Shown: piece after piece, positions 43,992 through 57,179 of the stretch
Layout: the number at the start of each line of letters is the position of its first letter
How positions within the stretch are numbered: the first letter of the stretch is position 1
NCBI RefSeq assembly: GCF_910592395.1
Contig: NC_088316.1
Span: forward strand, 4,218,001 to 4,282,000
Source of the DNA: Lineus longissimus
Taxonomy: Eukaryota; Nemertea; Pilidiophora; Heteronemertea; Lineidae
Direction: 5' to 3'
Length of the DNA: 64,000 bases
Notes under the pieces: model-generated
What the model was told of the DNA's origin: nothing
Database searches by the model: none
What the model saw: only the letters and a program-made list of their open reading frames with translations
Position numbers and translations under genes: made by a program

Positions 43992-44300
43992 GTAATCTGA
44001 CGTAAATAATTTTATAATCGATGGTGAATATCCTTCTGGCGTGAAGCCCTGAAGCAATTTCAAATACTAACGCAAAAATACGAATACAGCTCACGCAGAC
44101 AGTGTTGATTATGAGAAGTACACTTGATATGTTGCTGAATGCATCGTTTTCATTCCAGCAAGGAAATTATGTAATCTGACGTGAATAAATTCATAATCGG
44201 CAGAGAATATCCAACTGGCGTGATGCCCAGAGGCAATTTCGAATTCGAATGCAAAAATGTGAAAACGATTGACAGGAGACAGTAACCTGTTGATTATGAG
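43992..44300. repeat. Diverged ~180-bp direct repeat, two units
   Basis: Both units run GTAATCTGACGT(A/G)AATAA, AATCGxxxxxGAATATCC, CTGGCGTGA and GCAATTTC, and close with GTTGATTATGAG (units 43992-44115 and 44171-44300). A third GCAAGGAAAT match follows at 44348. Both units give similar minus-frame peptides (F-E-I-A-S-G-x-H-A), explained by the DNA repeat. Confidence 0.75.
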
Positions 44301-44854
44301 AGGGAGTGCCTTAGTCGGCATCGCCGTCGCCACAAATTTTAATCCCGCAAGGAAATGAGCACATTAATAACATCATAAGTAAAATAATCAACTTTCCGCC
44401 TTCTATTAACCCAGTTCTTAAAGCAATCTACTGTATCGTCGAAAAATTATCAAGAAATTTTACCGCGCTAACTAATTTTGAAAAGATGCCTCGCGCCATA
44501 ATAGTAAATGCTATGGCTATTTATGTCGCGGTAAATACCGGGGAATTGAATGGCTGATGGCTAATCGTCGCCTCGGATTGCCGTTGGGTGCCATATTCGG
44601 ATCGTTTATGAGGAGTCAATCGGCATGGAATATAGATCGGTGTGATTTGGGAGGTCTTGATTCGGAGTTACGTTTGTCATCATTGTCATAGGTGGACGCA
44701 TTAAGAATACACTTTATGACAGTGAATGGGTTTGTGATGGTATCCTGCATGAAGTAGTTGTGTCTTGTGACCATGAGCAACACACTTCGCTGTGATTTCG
44801 ATGAGAAAGGGAAATAGTTATCATAATTTAGAATAGTCAACACATTGACATAAA

Positions 44855-45020
44855 CTCTTGACGAGCACTTTCTGATGGTACCATTTGTAAACCTATTGAC
44901 ATGACCATTCATTGGTAAGCTCTCAAGAAGCAGTTTCTGCTGGTACCATTTGTAAACATACTTAGATCACCATTAATTGGGGAGCTCTCAATGAGCACTT
45001 TCTGATGGCAACATTTACCT
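44855..45020 (+). repeat. ~60-bp satellite (family S), about 3 units
   Basis: GAGCACTTTCTGATGGTACC, ATTTGTAAACCTATTGACAT, GACCATTCATTGGTAAGCTC recur at ~60-bp steps, same orientation as the array at 12650-13160. Confidence 0.75.
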
Positions 45021-45888
45021 TTGATCAATTTTATTATTGACATGAAGTTTATCTTCGCAAAATAAACTCAACCAATCAAGGGTTAAGGCAACAATGAATC
45101 ATTCGAATGAAAAGAACACTCTACGCTGAGTGCACACACTAGTCTCAAACTCTAGTCTCCGGAAGCGAAAACAATGTCTTGTAAAATTTGCCAACCATGA
45201 AAAAAACAATAGAGCTGGCATGAAATCTTACATCTGCAGCATTCACAGCCTCAAGTTAATGCCACGGTCTCGAGGCATTGCTGAATTATGCGCAATATTA
45301 GGATGATCCATTACATGACATAAATGAACACCATGATCGTAATTCATCTCTTCGTAATTGCCGCACAAAGAAATCTTGGCATATATGCACCAAATTTCCA
45401 CATTTTGAAATTTTAATGACATGGTGAGTGTGCAACTATTCAACTGCGTGACGGATTGCTGTCCGTATTGCACAATGTTGCATGGAAATTATGATGTATG
45501 AACATCATAAAATATTAACCCTTGGATACCTCACTGCTAGGTATTGGTGCGATTCGTAGGTTGTGGCCAATTATTGCCTAAGGATAATAAAATTAGTGTT
45601 AGCATCCAAAGCTCTACGCTTTTATTCCAGTCTTGACATCAATGTTTTAAAAAGTTTTGGGGTATAGTCTGATATCAACTATGATTAGATTACCATCTGA
45701 CTATACACTTTAACCTCAGTCTATCCTGAAATCTTTCGGTCGACCTCAGAAGACAACCCAGGCCTCAATCTGAGTTTTTCTGACCAGTACTGAAAAGTTA
45801 TTAAGGAAAAGGTTTTTGTCAGTACCCATTTATATACCTTTTTGAGTAAAGTTCGACAAAGAGACCTGCCTCGAGTCTTAGGCCGTTT

Positions 45889-45960
45889 GTGAGGATTGAA
45901 CCAGGGACTTCTTGACTTAGTCGACGGTCAGAGCCAAAACATATCTGACCAACATCCAAT
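45889..45960 (-). repeat. Possible tRNA-like SINE head
   Basis: The minus strand gives a TGGCTCTGACCG A-box-like stretch and CTGGTTCAATCC as a B-box about 25 bp later. No second copy of its flank is recognised. Confidence 0.4.
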
Positions 45961-47160
45961 GATATGACCTCATCAGCCCCTCTCCCTGCTTTATTTTCTG
46001 ACTGCTTCCATAACGCAATGACAGACACATTCTATCCGGTCACCTTAGTTCAACAAGTCGGCAACAAATCGGACCAAAATGCCATTGGCCAAACTATATA
46101 TCGCTCCAAAGGTTAATAATCGCCACAAACCAAACCGATTTCATATTTTCCCAGACACACTCCATTTCAAGGATCAGTAATTTTTATGGAAGCGACCACG
46201 CGTCTCTAACTCAATTCGCAAAAACCTCACGGTGTCAATCCCGCGTGGTACTCTCGGTTGCCACCATCACTTGGGCCGCAGGACCCGCAGGGAACCACGA
46301 TGAATAGATCGAAAATAAGTGACCATTGACCAATGTCCCTTTGCCCTCGGTCATCTCGTAATTGCCTTTCGTATCTGATTCTGGCGGTCCAACAAAACAA
46401 GACCCGAAGCTGCAGTGCATCACACTCATATATCTGTACAAATGCATGTGCAAATTCTGGTCAGCTTAAACTGAAATTTGACTGAGCAGTCCAGGTTTGG
46501 GTACAAGCTATTTTTACCAATTTCTGACACAGATTTGTGTACATCGGTACACAGGATTATCTGACCAACATCAAGTGGAATCACTTCGAGAGTTATATAA
46601 GTCATAATAGCTGAATATCATGTAGGAAACTGTACAATATGTACAGGGATTTAAAGCCAACTCCACATGAAATGGACCAATGGCTTTCTGAATGACTGGA
46701 CGAGGGGTTTGAAGAAATGGGAAGTGGCATCTGAGTGGACCAGGAAATATTCCATTTCCCAAGACTGGTTGTCAACCAATTTTAAGGCGGCAGGTCTCCC
46801 CAAAGTAAAGGGTTAAAACCTCAGGGGTAACTTGATCCATGCAGCATTCCCTCGCATGATGTAACAGCATCCATCATATTGGGGCCAGTCTCCTATGCCA
46901 CGAAAGAGCATGATACTTCTGCATTGCAACCAGATAACACATCTTTTGGGATACTAATCCTGATTGCGTGTTCCTTTCGGGAAAGCGACTTTCCTCGGAT
47001 TTCCACATTCTCAATTCTGTTTCTTCATGTTACACAATCGGACGTAGGCGATGATTCACGATGCGCAGCTCCGTGAAAAGTTGTCAGTGTCAACCGGTCG
47101 TGGTCGAGCTCAAAAGTGACATCATCGCGAGATTGTGCTGGATCATTTAATTCCGACTGA

Positions 47161-47180
47161 TGGGGATTAGTTAATCCCCA
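47161..47180. promoter_or_regulatory. Palindromic paired homeodomain-type site
   Basis: TGGGGATTAGTTAATCCCCA has two perfect 9-bp arms separated by GT, so it presents inverted GGATTA/TAATCC cores, the preferred sequence of K50 homeodomains such as Otx, Pitx and Goosecoid. GTTAATC follows at once, and CATTTAATTCC lies 15 bp to the left. Regulatory use is inferred from the motif alone. Confidence 0.3.
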
Positions 47181-47625
47181 GTTAATCTTGTGATGACCGC
47201 CTCTTCGTCCCTTGATACCTGATGTCATTAGAGTGATCTTCTGTGCGAGTTTGGTGACATCTTCAATCCGTGTGTCATTGCCATTGTTGTGTTAGTCCTC
47301 AGGGGGAGGGGGGGCTGTTGCTGCTGGGCCTTTTTGTTGTCAGTCATCGTAAAGTGACAACTTTTCCCCAAGCATTTCATCTTCATGGTTTTTTTCGAAT
47401 AATCTCAATTTGCTGAAGTAAAAATCACAATTTTCTTTCGAATTGGAAAAACTGAAAGAAACATCATAATTTCTCAAATTTAATACAGTGAAATTCTTTA
47501 TATCTTTGGAACATTTTCGGAACTATAAAGAGGCACAAAAACTTGCGGCATACAGGAAAAAAAAAATGAGTTGAAAGCTGAGCTCTATAAACAATATTGG
47601 TTAATTGTAATGTAAGTAGGAGGAA

Positions 47626-47765
47626 ACTGGAGACCCCGAAGGAAACCTACGCTGTCGAAGAGATTCACCCTCTCTATCACGAGTGTACCGAGACCGACCA
47701 GGTATCAAACCCCGGACCTACGGAGGTGACAGGCACTGATGTTTCCGCTGGGCCCCTCCGGCAGC
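47626..47765 (-). repeat. tRNA-derived SINE-like copy (family of 1061-1192)
   Basis: The minus strand shows AGCGGAAACATCAGTGCCTG, TCACCTCCGTAGGTCCGGGG, TTTGATACCTGGTCGGTCTC and GGTACACTCGTGATAGAGAG, then CAGCGTAGGTTTCC, colinear with the plus-strand copy at 1061-1192 at roughly 85% identity by eye. Confidence 0.75.
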
Positions 47766-49300
47766 GGCTTACAGTATGGCTTGTGTAAGTTGAAGTACTA
47801 TAGATGCAATCACCCCATCTTGAGTTGCATCACAAAAATATCTTCTTGTTACCATCCAAGAAGAGTTACAGCAGTTATATCGAAAAACATAATTTTTTTA
47901 CGAGATCAATGGCCAGATTCTAAATATAGGCACAATAAGATGGATACTATTCCGCGCAATATGAGGAAAATATTTCAAATTGCCTAGCTTTTAAAAATGA
48001 CCGATGTTAATATGTTGGAGTTTCTACACATAGTACGAGTGATAATATGATAAGAGCATTTTGTGAACAAGAGAAGACTACTTTGTAGTGATATTTACGT
48101 AGCTATACTGGCGATTACCCTTATCAAATAAAGCAAGGTAAACGTCACAACTCAGTACAATACCATAGCGCTGGAGCAAGAAGCTGTCAACAATATTATT
48201 GTTTCACTTATCTACGTATAAGACTGGTTGATTAATAACTAGGAGAGCGATGCAAAGGCCATACCGAGACATAGCATCACGACCATCACACGTCTTGGTG
48301 TAGCCAACCCATCGTCTATCCATATCAAACATATTGAATGACTTCTTACAACCAAGCACACGATATCTGTCTGAATAGAAGCTTTAGAACAGGTCTTAGA
48401 TCAGCGAATACACAGTAATATTCAGAAATATGAATAATGGAGCAGATGCACACTGTTGCTTCTTCAATCATATGATATTTAAAAGTCGAAAAATAAAGAA
48501 ACGCTGCAGACTGTTGATACTTTGTGTAATATCACAACGAAAAAGTGAAGGCATTTGCTTGTCATCTTTCGAGCTAATTTTCGATGAGTCAGCATATTTT
48601 TTCACCAAGCGTAAGAAATCTGAAACTCCTAGGAAATACCACTGAAAGGGTTGCAAATAACTAGAAAGTTGTGATCGGATTTCAAAGTGTGTCAATACTG
48701 CCATGCAACCTGATGAAGTCCACGTCAGATTGAGAAGGTAAAAGACTACTTATCAGCACATACACACTGATGTACACATTTGATGTACATGACACTAAGT
48801 CATTTAAGGATGACACTGATATTTATCCAATTCAGGTTAACTTAACAAATATCCTGTACATTTTCATACACTTTTTCATGGAATATACCTGTAAATGTAC
48901 ATGGAACTTTTTGTCACTTTGAGAGTGAACTTGACTTTTCTCCTGTTTCATCCGACAGGTAATTTCACAAATCTTCTGTGCAATTCCATACACTTTCTAT
49001 ATGAAATGAATGTGTTATTACGACAAAGAGGACAAGAAAGCGACATGAGATGAGTAATAAGCAAATAGTTCTGGGGTTTTACACTGTTGATCACAGGGAT
49101 TAAGCACAGTCATATAGACTTAATTTTGAAATGAATCATGTAAATGGTAAAATTCTTGTGATGCTAAAAGTTGGAAAAGTGCTTGTTTTCAATTGGCGGT
49201 AGGCCAAATTCTGTATTTGATGGCGATATTGATTGGTCAATGCAAGAGAGTTGAAATTTTTAGGTCACATTTAAATAATAAAAATTTAGCAAAAATCACA

Positions 49301-51580
49301 ACAAGAGGCCCAAGGGCCTGGCGCTCAGCTGAAATGGATAGGTGAAGGCAAGGGTCAAGTGTGTGTCGGTACCGTTATTATGAGGCAACGAAGAAGATAA
49401 AGAGTTGGTTAACAAAATGAACTTTATTGGTGCGGCAGATATTTGATGCCTTTCGGCAGATATTGAAGCGCCTTGCGGCAGATATTTGTTGCCTTGCGGC
49501 AGATATTTGATAACGCTCTCCAGGAATGGAAAGCAGTAAAACGAGTAAGCACACCTTACTCTGAATGTGGGAACAGCAAGTGCTTTCCTGGACTTGAAAT
49601 GTGCCAACGACTCCTCTTGCAATAACCAACAACAGTTAATCTGTAAAAAAAGAGAAGAGAAATTAACACTGACTGAATAAAAAAGGGTGACATAGACGGG
49701 GAAATGTACACCACCGGATACAGTCTGTGCTTGATCAGGCATCGGTCAGATGATATCCTGAACAAGGCATCTATGGAAGCAAATCCAGAAAGAGACTTAA
49801 CCTTCGAAGGGCACACTTATCACTCAGTGAAAAGTCAGTCCTGGGGGTTGTTTTCCAATTAAAAAAAAATAAAAGTGTAACCTCTTTGAATTAGTCTCAC
49901 AGACTGAACCATAACACTCAACAGCCAACCGTGCCCACATGATGTGAGCCGTGAGCGAGTGGTGTACTACATTTTGAAAATTGTCTATCATGTAACAGAA
50001 CAGGATCTAGTGGACTTAATGATGAGGTACTATCAAATAAGGTGTCCATCAAATGAATCATGAGGGCCTGTTGAGTTATACTCTAAGCCTGCACAGCGCA
50101 GTGTACAGACAGTACAGGATTGCCAACCAAAAACATGAGCATTGCTGCGTAAGGAAACTGCAGTGGAATTCATACTACGATGTCATAGGCCTAATGTGAC
50201 TTTCAAAATAATTGTAAACAAACGTAAATGGCGAGATTTGTTGACCGTCCCAAAATGGCCGACGGCGAATTCTCCGGTGGCTAGCGCAGTCCATAAACAA
50301 GCATCAATTTTACCAACTTTGGGTGCAAGCTTGGTCATAAAAGTTACAGAACTGTTAGAAATACATCTAAACAACATATATATACAGTTAAAAGTGCATA
50401 AAAATCCCGTTTCAACCTCCGGGCGCTACCTTTTTTTCTCCGCCACACGCCGGGCCCTACCGGTCGTTATTTAGTGCGACCGCCACCAGAGTGTTTATCA
50501 CGATCTTTCGCCGTTTTAATTGCGCGTTTTAGGTAGATTAATCAATTATTACATGCATGCATTATATATCACCGAAATGATAATTGCGTAGGCTATTTGA
50601 AACTAAGTTCAGATGTCATTTTCGATCTTTTGAATTGAATTTAGGCGAGTGATTTTTGACACCCGGTCGACATATCAGGACTTGCAAAATTCACCCGAGA
50701 TCGCTTGCATCATCGGCACGTTTGAAAACCGAATTTCACAAATTCCACAAATATTTATCACATACCATATGTATCACCACAAAGGTAACTCTCTAGACTA
50801 TTTGAAACCAAGTTCAGATACTTATTTTCACAAAAATTCGAAGCTATGCAAGCGATTTTTCAGTGGTAGAGATCGACGGAAACAAATTTTTCGCTCTAAA
50901 ATGACATGAGACGAGCACCAACTTCCGCTGATTTGTGCACAAAATTTCCGGAATATTATAAAAAACTATTGATAAATCTGAATTATATAGACTCTTTTCA
51001 GTACCTAAACAAATTTCAGGTACATGGTCATGTTGATTAAAAGAGTATCAACCGATTGAACATGAGAAAGTTCACTCACCTTCATTGAAGCAGCGACTAC
51101 CGCCATTTTTAAATGGTGGCATCTCTTCTATCGATCGGCCAATCAGCGGCACTGCTTGCAAAAAAGTTAAGCCACCGCCAAATTTGAAATCGCCAAAATT
51201 CAGGCAATGTGCCTGCAGCGCCAACTGGCGGTGAAAACTATATTAATTCCATTAAAAGTAAAAAATGAAAAAATATTTAAAAATATTCAGCCACATTTGA
51301 AAACAATATTTGCTCTGTGGACCGAGGTAAAAAGGGAAAGAAATCTAAACGCGAAATGACCTCATTCTCTTAATACAGGTCGGATCGCGCCGATTTTTCG
51401 TTTTTTGAGTTCACCTTGGGCAACTCCTAATTTAGCATCGTCAACGAAGTGGCTAGGCCTTCCCGGTCAGAAATGTCCAATTTTGTCCACAGATGGGTCC
51501 CTAGATGGATGGATTGCAGGACGGACACCATTTGAACAGCTATACTACTAGCTCCGCTGACTTTGTCAGCTGAGCTAAAA
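49301..51580 (+). mobile_element. Large non-autonomous element, AAGAGGCCC family, copy 2 (2.3 kb)
   Basis: This has the same ends and order as 36301-39035, differing by a few percent plus indels: about 380 bp missing after the first ~80 bp, an extra GGCAGATATTTGTTGCCTTG unit, and loss of about 30 bp around the 49953 GTGAGC site and 40 bp around 50091. Its left end lies exactly 13,000 bp from that of copy 1. The short GATG tract shows it is not a simple duplicate made after the expansion in copy 1. Confidence 0.85.
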
Positions 51581-53671
51581 ATAAAACGATCACGAAAATT
51601 TTATAATCCAAAGTAATGTTCACATGGACCGGAGCATACAGAAGAGATATGAAGCGCACAGGCAGAGAAGCTTTGAAAACTATATCGATCATACGAATAG
51701 ATAGACAGCTTCTCTTAGGTACCCACCCCTATCTAACTTCAAAGAGAGGCTTCGTTTCATTATTTTTAGCCACCGATGCACAAACATCGATAAAGGAGAC
51801 AATGTACCTCGCATCGCTTTCAGCGCACCTGACATTAGTGCAACGCAAACAATGCTTTGCACTGATAAATTTCAAATACGGTTCGTTCAAGCTGAAATCA
51901 AACCGCAAAGCATAGATCTGGTTAAAGCGGTGTTTCATCCTTGTCGTGGCTTAACCAAGTTTTCCAGAAACACAGTGGATTAATATTAAATCAATGAGTG
52001 TTCTTTGAGCGAGACTCAACTGCTTCAAAGTAAGCGTCTTTAATGAATTAGAGGAGACGATGTTCGGCAACAGAAAGGGGATGCGTATCATAACAAACAA
52101 AACTACTGAAAAAATGACTCATGATCTTTTACAGAGATGACTTTGAAATTATCCTTTACAAGAACTAGAGAGTCATTTAAAAGACTTCTCGATCATTTTC
52201 CGGAACAATACATCGAAATCTCTTAGAAGACAAAAGATAGGAAAGAATCATCTTCCCACAAAAACACTTTTCAAAGAAATACCTCCACAAAGAAGAAAGG
52301 TAGAAAATGAAACACTGCAAGAATTTTTTGTTGACAACAAAGAAATGACTTTTAGACGGAACTGAATATCAGCGGCAAATTATTGAAAGAAAATTTTGTG
52401 AAAGACCACCTGCTCTCTTACGGGTACGAAAAAAATCTAATCATTTTACTACAAGGAATTCGACATGAAAAAGTCACCGAACCCATCTTTGCTAAATTTA
52501 TTGTAAGTGACCACGATATTCTGAGGTCGAGATTCGAAATGTCATCACAATATTACAACGCTGATGACTAAAGTGTAGTCTGTGGCTTTTTATTCGCTTA
52601 TTTCACTCTGACTTAGATGTATCTTACACTTTCAGTACAATGACTCCAGATGTTGCATTATGTTTCAGCGCATGATGAGATGAAACGGACCCAGCACGCA
52701 TCTCAATCTAAAATGAGCCTATGCATATGTATGTAATTGGCCAAATGAATCCGGTTTCTACACCAAGTTATGATGAAATCTCTTCAAAAGAAAAGTCCAC
52801 AAGAAAGAAGCACTGCTCAATGCAGGATGAAGTCCATTCCAACCTACCCATACAAAATGACAACAGATCATTTACACATATATAAATGTACAAGTAGATC
52901 TGGTCAATTGGGGGTGACACAAACTTAAGCCAGCAGACAACTCATCATAGCTTAGCCTAAAAAAGACAGGATGCTACTCATAGCCTTTAGGCCACAGAGA
53001 GTTGATGTCATGATTCTTGGCACTGCCCTCACCTAATTTTGAGCCTGCACCTTTTAAATAATTTACACCAAGAATGAATTGCAGGACCTTGATAGGGCCA
53101 GAGTGAGGTTTAACCCCTGCCGATGATAATTTTCCAATGCCACACAATTTCCTTTGATTTCCGGCCAATGAAATGATATCAGTGAATTTGTGTTTTCACC
53201 AGGAAATCATTGTTAGGGATGATGAGTGATGAAAGAACCCCCTCAACCTATTTCCTGAAAGTGGCTGACAAGAACCATGAAAGTCAATTTCCTCGGCCTT
53301 ATGCTTGAGAGAATGCTACTCGCAGGACAATAGTGATTGTGTTTTTCTGTCCTCCAGACAGGTTTTACTATATTGCGTATTGTTCGTGTTAGGAAAGAAA
53401 GAGATTGCAAATGGATGACACAATATGACAAGTTTCTGCATTATGCCGATGAAATCATACTGCAGGCATGGATGCTCAGGGTGGGAGGGCAAAACACAAC
53501 GCAATCGACTTTTTCACCTGAAGTTGCATATCACCTCAAGGACTTACAAAGGCAGACTTGCCATCAGACCTGATGCCAAGTCACTTTAGCCAACTCAAAC
53601 ATACCACATGCATAAGTGCTCCAGATGGAAGACAAATGTGATGCAACCAGCCGTATGACAAGTTATGCAGC
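51581..53671. other. No gene recognised
   Basis: AT-rich sequence. Small plus ORFs at 51616-51915 (99 codons) and 52383-52571 have no homology that I recognise and no splice or codon evidence. Confidence 0.5.
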
Positions 53672-53892
53672 TACAGTCCTAATCACAATAGACATCCGTC
53701 CTGCTTTGCGTCAGTGATGTGCAACGTACGCGCTGAGTTGTGTCCCAATGACGCACCAGTGACACGCTTATCTCTCTATGTTTTGCGTAAATCATGCACA
53801 ACCTACATTGTACGCACTGGGTGGTGCGTCAATGTAAGCCACTGACACGTCAATGACGTGATTTACAGGATGTCAATTGTGCTTTGGACAAT
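53672..53892. mobile_element. MITE family B (about 221 bp)
   Basis: The left end is TACAGTCCTAATCACAATAG and the right end ATGTCAATTGTGCTTTGGAC. The interior shares TGCGTCAGTGA, CTTATCTCTCTATGTTTTGC and TGACGTGA with 11278-11482. It is slightly longer because of a repeated CACTGACACGTCAATG segment. Confidence 0.8.
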
Positions 53893-56800
53893 ATGTTACA
53901 CGCTTAGGTATCAGAAAGGTTTCCAGGCATATGAGACCTCAATATTCGGATGTCACAAACAGAAGCAGCATCACATTGGCTGCTTCTGCCATGCTATACG
54001 ATGATAGGTCAATCTTGATAATTTGTAGTTCATAAACTAAAAGTTGACATCAGCATGTTGCTTAGGTGACAGTATGCACCCTAAACTGCGCAAAATCTAA
54101 TAATGTTTTATGGACTTGGTAAAAGACTGAATCGTCAGCGGGCAGCAATGTCAAACATGATAAGGTTAGAGTGACTGGCCTTAAAAAACCTGTGACACTA
54201 TCATGAAAATGCCCAGAACCTTTCTCACCCGAGGTGAAAAGGAAGCGGATCTGACCAACAAGTCAGTGGTAACCACATCAGCAACTCAAATGCTGGCTGT
54301 TATCAGTATTGACTGGATGTGGTTTGAATGACCGGCACAGAAACATTGATTTGAAGGGGATAATGATCTGCAGAACCTTGGTTGCATGTCACGTAGAAAA
54401 TGGGAATTTTAGGTCAAAAGCAAGACAACAAAACAGATAAAACGCCACAAAATTGTCCAGGTTGCAGTAACCCATACAGATCTTATCTGGCATCTTTCGG
54501 TCCGAACCTCGACCAACACAACACCGGGCAAAACGCAAGCCAAGGAATCGCCAACTCAACAAAGCCTCGTCTACCTGTTCGACAGCCTGTAGAGCAGCTA
54601 TCTTAATTAGCCCAACTCAGATATGCCAAAGTATGGGAGCAAGACTGGCACACGCCCTGATAGCCCTCATCATGTTTCCCTCCCCGTTGTCATCTAGGGA
54701 TGCTATCGAGGCATGACGATATAGTATCAGGGGCTGCTTTCCATGGCAACGTTTTGGCCAAGTTAGACCATAAGAAAGAACCAATACTGTGACACTTAAA
54801 CTTTCCATTACTTGCTAGGACTAGGAGCTTTTAGTAACGAGATGATGTAACATTATACTCAGGCATGTTATTTTTTCAATTTTTAAAGTCAAACAACTCT
54901 TACAGCAGCTATTTGACATTTGAACATCTTCATATAATTGTTATTTCATAAGAGACCAAGAAGACCAAGGTCTTGCTGGTCTAGCTGGTCTTGCTGATAT
55001 CGGAAAAAATTGCACTAGACTAGCTGGTTATTGTTGCAGGTTGAAGCAACAAAAATGTGTTGTTTCTTAGATCCGTGAAATGGAGTTATTTCATATCCTG
55101 TTTGATATCACTTCGAAAGAGAAAGTATCAAACAATCTGCTTCCCTTCTATGACTTTGACTGCAGTTATTACACCCAGTGCATTCCCTGAGAAAGTTATC
55201 CAATGTCTGTAAAAGACTCCTCATCATTAGCAACACAACCTTAAGTGCAAATACTACCACTTTCCTTCACACCTTTTGCAAATCAACCTATTGACGATAT
55301 TACCTCGATGAGAGTTGCACCCATTAGGCAAGAAAATACGAAGGAATACTCGGAAAAATTCAATAACGCCGCAAAAAAGCACTGAATAAACCAATAAGCA
55401 AACAGTTCAAGACTCACAGTTGGCTAACGTTTTAATTTCCGACGAGTCCTTTGAAACGACAGTTGAGAGACCTTTACAGTTAATACGCCACGGCACGAGC
55501 ATAATAGCCTTTTTCACGCATCTCACCTTATTTGTCAATCAATGTCAGCGTGAAAAGAACGTAGAATGCTGATTGCAGTTGGAAGAGTTTCTGCAAGAAC
55601 GTTTGGCCGTGTGTGTTAAAACTAAAAGAGTTTGACCATTCTGACCTTGGAAACTAGGTCAAGGTCAAAATGTTATAATACAACGTTAAGCTTGATCATA
55701 TCAATCAATGATTTACATTTGAAGATCATACAGTAAAGGCGTTTTGATATGTGACTGACATTGAGTTTTATGACCTGGCCTACTAACTTAACACCTGAAA
55801 AGTAGGTCTCACTGACTTGAGTTTTTGTTAATATGTTAAGAAGCCCAATTTGAAGAGTCTAGGACAATGACGAAAGTTTCAACATTCATGAAATATTGAC
55901 AACAAGGATTTCAAAGATGGCCGCCTGGAGCCCACAAAGTAGGTCAAATGCCGATTATTTTTTGGGTGAGTCAAGTCATGTTGTCACAAGACATCCACAC
56001 ACCAAGTTTCTACTTTTGTGACTCAACAGTGACGAAACCTGCCACCATTGTCGATGGACGGGAGACGAGAGACGACGGACAACAGACAACGGACAAGACG
56101 TGACAACAATATTTCATGTCATGCAATCATGATCGCAGGTCGCTGTGACAAAAATTGCTCATTGCAGGGTGCTTTAATAACTAAGTTTGTGTACAGTCTT
56201 GTACATGTTAATATTGTAAACACAGAAAGGTGTTTTCCGTATTTTATGCTAGAAGGAGAGAAGGTACATTGAGTCATATCTAACTAAGCTGTTTCTGAAT
56301 GAAATGCTTTACTTCAAATACACTCTGTATGTGCCTTTTGGCCTACCTTACTTGAATGACTTCACGAAAACACTTACCTGGAATAGACAAAGGTTGAAAA
56401 GATTTCATTAGACAGGCAAAAGTGTACAATATGGTAACAATGACTGATGACTTCAGACAAGATACAGAAATTTTCAATAACAAGATTGCAGTAATTGTGT
56501 GATTCCATCTTGCAACTCTCGCAAAATTTCGAACAAAAATTAACTGCTAACGTTTTTTTCTCACAAATTGCAAAATTTCTTTCAGTTTTTACAATTACAA
56601 AATAATTTTCACTATTTTTTTAATGAAATGAGACAATTTGCAAAAAATGATGCTGGCAAAACTTTGGCCGTTTACAGTCAACAACAAAACCCTGCGGTGT
56701 ATATCAAGCAGATAAAATTTATTTATCAATACAAAATAAACAAAATTCAAACGACAGATCTTCCCTCACCCCGCCACACCTTTAAAATCCTCGCCGTGAT

Positions 56801-57179
56801 AATTCCCGATTAATGTTTGTCGATATCATCATCAGGTGTTAGCATACCACACCTGTCATTATTACACAATCCTTGCCAATTTCCCGTCAAGACAGCGCTG
56901 TTTATCCCGACGGTAATTAAATATTCATCACAATCTATGGATGGAAAAAGATCGGTTCCAGAAAGTCCAATTAAATTTTGATGAGATTGGAACGCGAGAT
57001 CTGCTTGTCTGACGCGAGGAATTTTAATTGTGTTAAACAGCTGTAGTAAACGAAAACAACAACATTGAAAACATTGTCTTGCTTTTACAAGCTATCATTA
57101 ACCCAAGGACAATGTCTTGCAATGTTTCGACTATTAGCTCTCGGTTTCTATTTGAAATCTTTTGAATTCACCCAAACTA
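53893..57179. other. No gene; likely old mobile-element interior
   Basis: The part 55630-56110 (TTGACCATTCTGACCTTGGA, AACTAGGTCAAGGTCAAAAT ... GATGGCCGCC ... CACCAAGTTTCTAC ... GACGGACAACAGACAACGG) has the look of the interior and right part of an AAGAGGCCC-type element with the ACGGAC-rich segment, but both termini are absent. 53900-55620 and 56120-57170 show nothing assignable. Confidence 0.4.

Larger units (their letters stand above)
45021..49300. other. No gene recognised; SINE copies and a palindromic site
   Basis: Apart from the SINE-like copies (45889, 47626), the palindrome at 47161 and a weak ~125-bp duplication (about 48835-49010, CAxATxxTCTGTxCAxTTxCATACACTTT), this is unassigned. 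Minus-strand ORFs 46235-46453 and 47025-47228 have somewhat balanced codon use but no recognisable domain, so they are not called as genes. Confidence 0.5.

Noticed and set aside
43912-44333. Two similar minus-strand peptides (F-E-I-A-S-G...)
   Set aside because: The similarity is explained by a ~180-bp DNA duplication; neither has coding features.
46235-46453. 72-codon minus ORF with balanced codon use
   Set aside because: No domain, no clear exon borders and no neighbouring exons; insufficient to call.
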